Shown here: one piece after another, positions 5,690 to 6,067 of the stretch
Layout: each line of letters begins with the position of its first letter
Numbering within the stretch: position 1 is the first letter of the stretch
NCBI GenBank assembly: GCA_947456915.1
Contig: CANGUQ010000248.1
Coordinates: 1-6,067 of the forward strand
DNA length: 6,067 nt
Source: Betaproteobacteria bacterium
GTDB lineage: Bacteria; Pseudomonadota; Gammaproteobacteria; Burkholderiales; CAIKXV01
Reading direction: 5' to 3'
Position numbers and translations under genes: made by a program
The notes under the pieces: model-generated
Told to the model about the DNA's origin: nothing
The model's database searches: none
Seen by the model: the letters and a program-made list of their open reading frames with translations, nothing else

Positions 5690-5747
5690 GCGGTCCCGGT
5701 TTTCCCTGCGCGCTGTCGCGCTCCCGAATGCCTCCGCTCGACGACCC

Positions 5748-6067
5748 GTGGTAGCTCCCGGCGACATCGCAAACATCGCACTGCGCCGCATGGCCGATCT
5801 TGGTGTCGCCCCGACACCGGACAACTTCGCGCGCTTCTATCGCGATACCGAGGCCACGCTGAGGCTGGCCGAGCCGCTCGCCGAGGCTTTTCGCGCACAC
5901 GGCGAGGCGGCGGGCGTATCGCCGCCGCAAGGTTTCGCCTCTGTCTCGCCATTCGCGCAGGGCGCTCCGGCCTCGCTATTCGCGCAGGGTGCCCCGGCCT
6001 CGTCATTCGTGCCAGGCGCTGCGTTCTCGCCGGCCGCGCCGCCGACCGCTGCGGCTGCGCCCGTGTC
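5748..6067 (+). CDS. Probable GGDEF-type diguanylate cyclase, N-terminal part (truncated by window edge)
   Basis: From GTG 5748, 106 codons are open to the window end. Residues 3-34 (starting APGDIANIALRRMADLG, then VAPTPDNFARFYRDT) match the pattern IAxxALxxLAxxxxxPTPxNYxxxY. That pattern begins many proteobacterial GGDEF proteins, which make cyclic di-GMP. Residues about 54-106 are an Ala/Pro/Ser-rich, presumably flexible linker that includes three 9-residue repeats. The catalytic GGDEF domain would be to the right and is not seen, so the function is inferred from the N-terminus only. The start is uncertain: no Shine-Dalgarno precedes GTG 5748, the in-frame ATG 5532 would add 72 low-quality arginine-rich residues, and ATG 5790 would remove the conserved helix. 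GTG 5748 gives the length before the motif that I expect for the family. Confidence 0.5.
   Translation, partial: MVAPGDIANIALRRMADLGVAPTPDNFARFYRDTEATLRLAEPLAEAFRAHGEAAGVSPPQGFASVSPFAQGAPASLFAQGAPASSFVPGAAFSPAAPPTAAAAPV
5949..6029 (+). repeat. 27-bp tandem repeat, three units, within the CDS linker
   Basis: Units begin at 5949, 5976 and 6003. They encode PFAQGAPAS, LFAQGAPAS and SFVPGAAFS. The first two differ at only a few bases; the third is more diverged. The period is a multiple of three, so copy number changes keep the frame. Confidence 0.8.

Larger units (their letters stand above)
5368..5747. other. Region without a clear gene between the tRNA and the rightward CDS
   Basis: These 380 bases contain dyads (5371-5420, 5436-5460, 5671-5689) and a candidate extended -10. 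Open frames occur on both strands but are short, arginine-rich and unlike known families. The frame of the downstream CDS is open from 5484 and includes an ATG at 5532, so part of this region could be coding if that start is used. Confidence 0.5.

Noticed and set aside
5500..5747. A cyclic-di-GMP riboswitch before the putative diguanylate cyclase
   Set aside because: The conserved GEMM-type core sequences are not visible in this interval.
5536..5754. A 72-codon plus-strand frame before the rightward CDS
   Set aside because: It starts at GTG without a good ribosome-binding site, is arginine-rich and resembles nothing known. Part of it has reasonable third-position GC, but not enough to call a gene.
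5639..5790. A plus-strand ATG frame beginning MRVTLCAGAPRTIAP
   Set aside because: The first 25 residues look vaguely like a signal peptide, but there is no ribosome-binding site and the translation soon becomes arginine/histidine-rich while overlapping the better-supported frame.

Overview
The window is high-GC DNA with proteobacterial gene content. It most likely comes from a beta- or gammaproteobacterium, and a Rhodocyclales-like or Xanthomonadales-like host would fit; this is inferred from gene families and base composition, not from any search. Its core is a type IV pilus minor-pilin operon on the minus strand, transcribed leftwards from about position 4880 to beyond position 1. The order is pilE, fimT (FimU-type), pilV, pilW, pilX, pilY1. 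Each of the five small genes encodes an N-terminal prepilin or pilin-like membrane helix. The sixth encodes the start of a large secreted PilY1-like protein and runs off the left edge.

The operon is tightly packed. pilE and fimT are separated by 20 bases or fewer. fimT and pilV overlap by 7 bases, pilV and pilW by 1 base (TGATG), and pilW and pilX by 4 bases (GTGA). A 51-base gap precedes pilY1. In characterised bacteria the minor pilins FimU, PilV, PilW, PilX and PilE form a priming complex at the pilus tip. This complex starts pilus assembly and holds the large adhesin and mechanosensor PilY1. The partial PilY1 here is divergent: the place of the usual von Willebrand A metal-site motif is taken by non-matching residues, and the protein is very rich in tryptophan (28 in 434 residues).

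Positions 4864-5291 form an intergenic region between the leftward pilus operon and a rightward tRNA gene. It holds two candidate pilE promoters, a rightward extended -10 promoter and several GC-rich dyads, but no convincing protein gene. A complete tRNA-Thr(CGT) with encoded CCA lies at 5292-5367.

Positions 5368-5747 hold dyads and a candidate extended -10 element but no clear gene. From about 5748 a rightward reading frame stays open to the end of the window. Its N-terminus resembles the leader domain of many GGDEF diguanylate cyclases and is followed by an Ala/Pro-rich linker built partly from 27-base tandem repeats. Its catalytic domain would lie outside the window.

No wholly new system is evident. 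The most unusual points are the divergent Trp-rich PilY1, EF-hand-like loops in three different minor pilins, pilE at the front of the operon, and a probable cyclic-di-GMP enzyme next to the pilus cluster.
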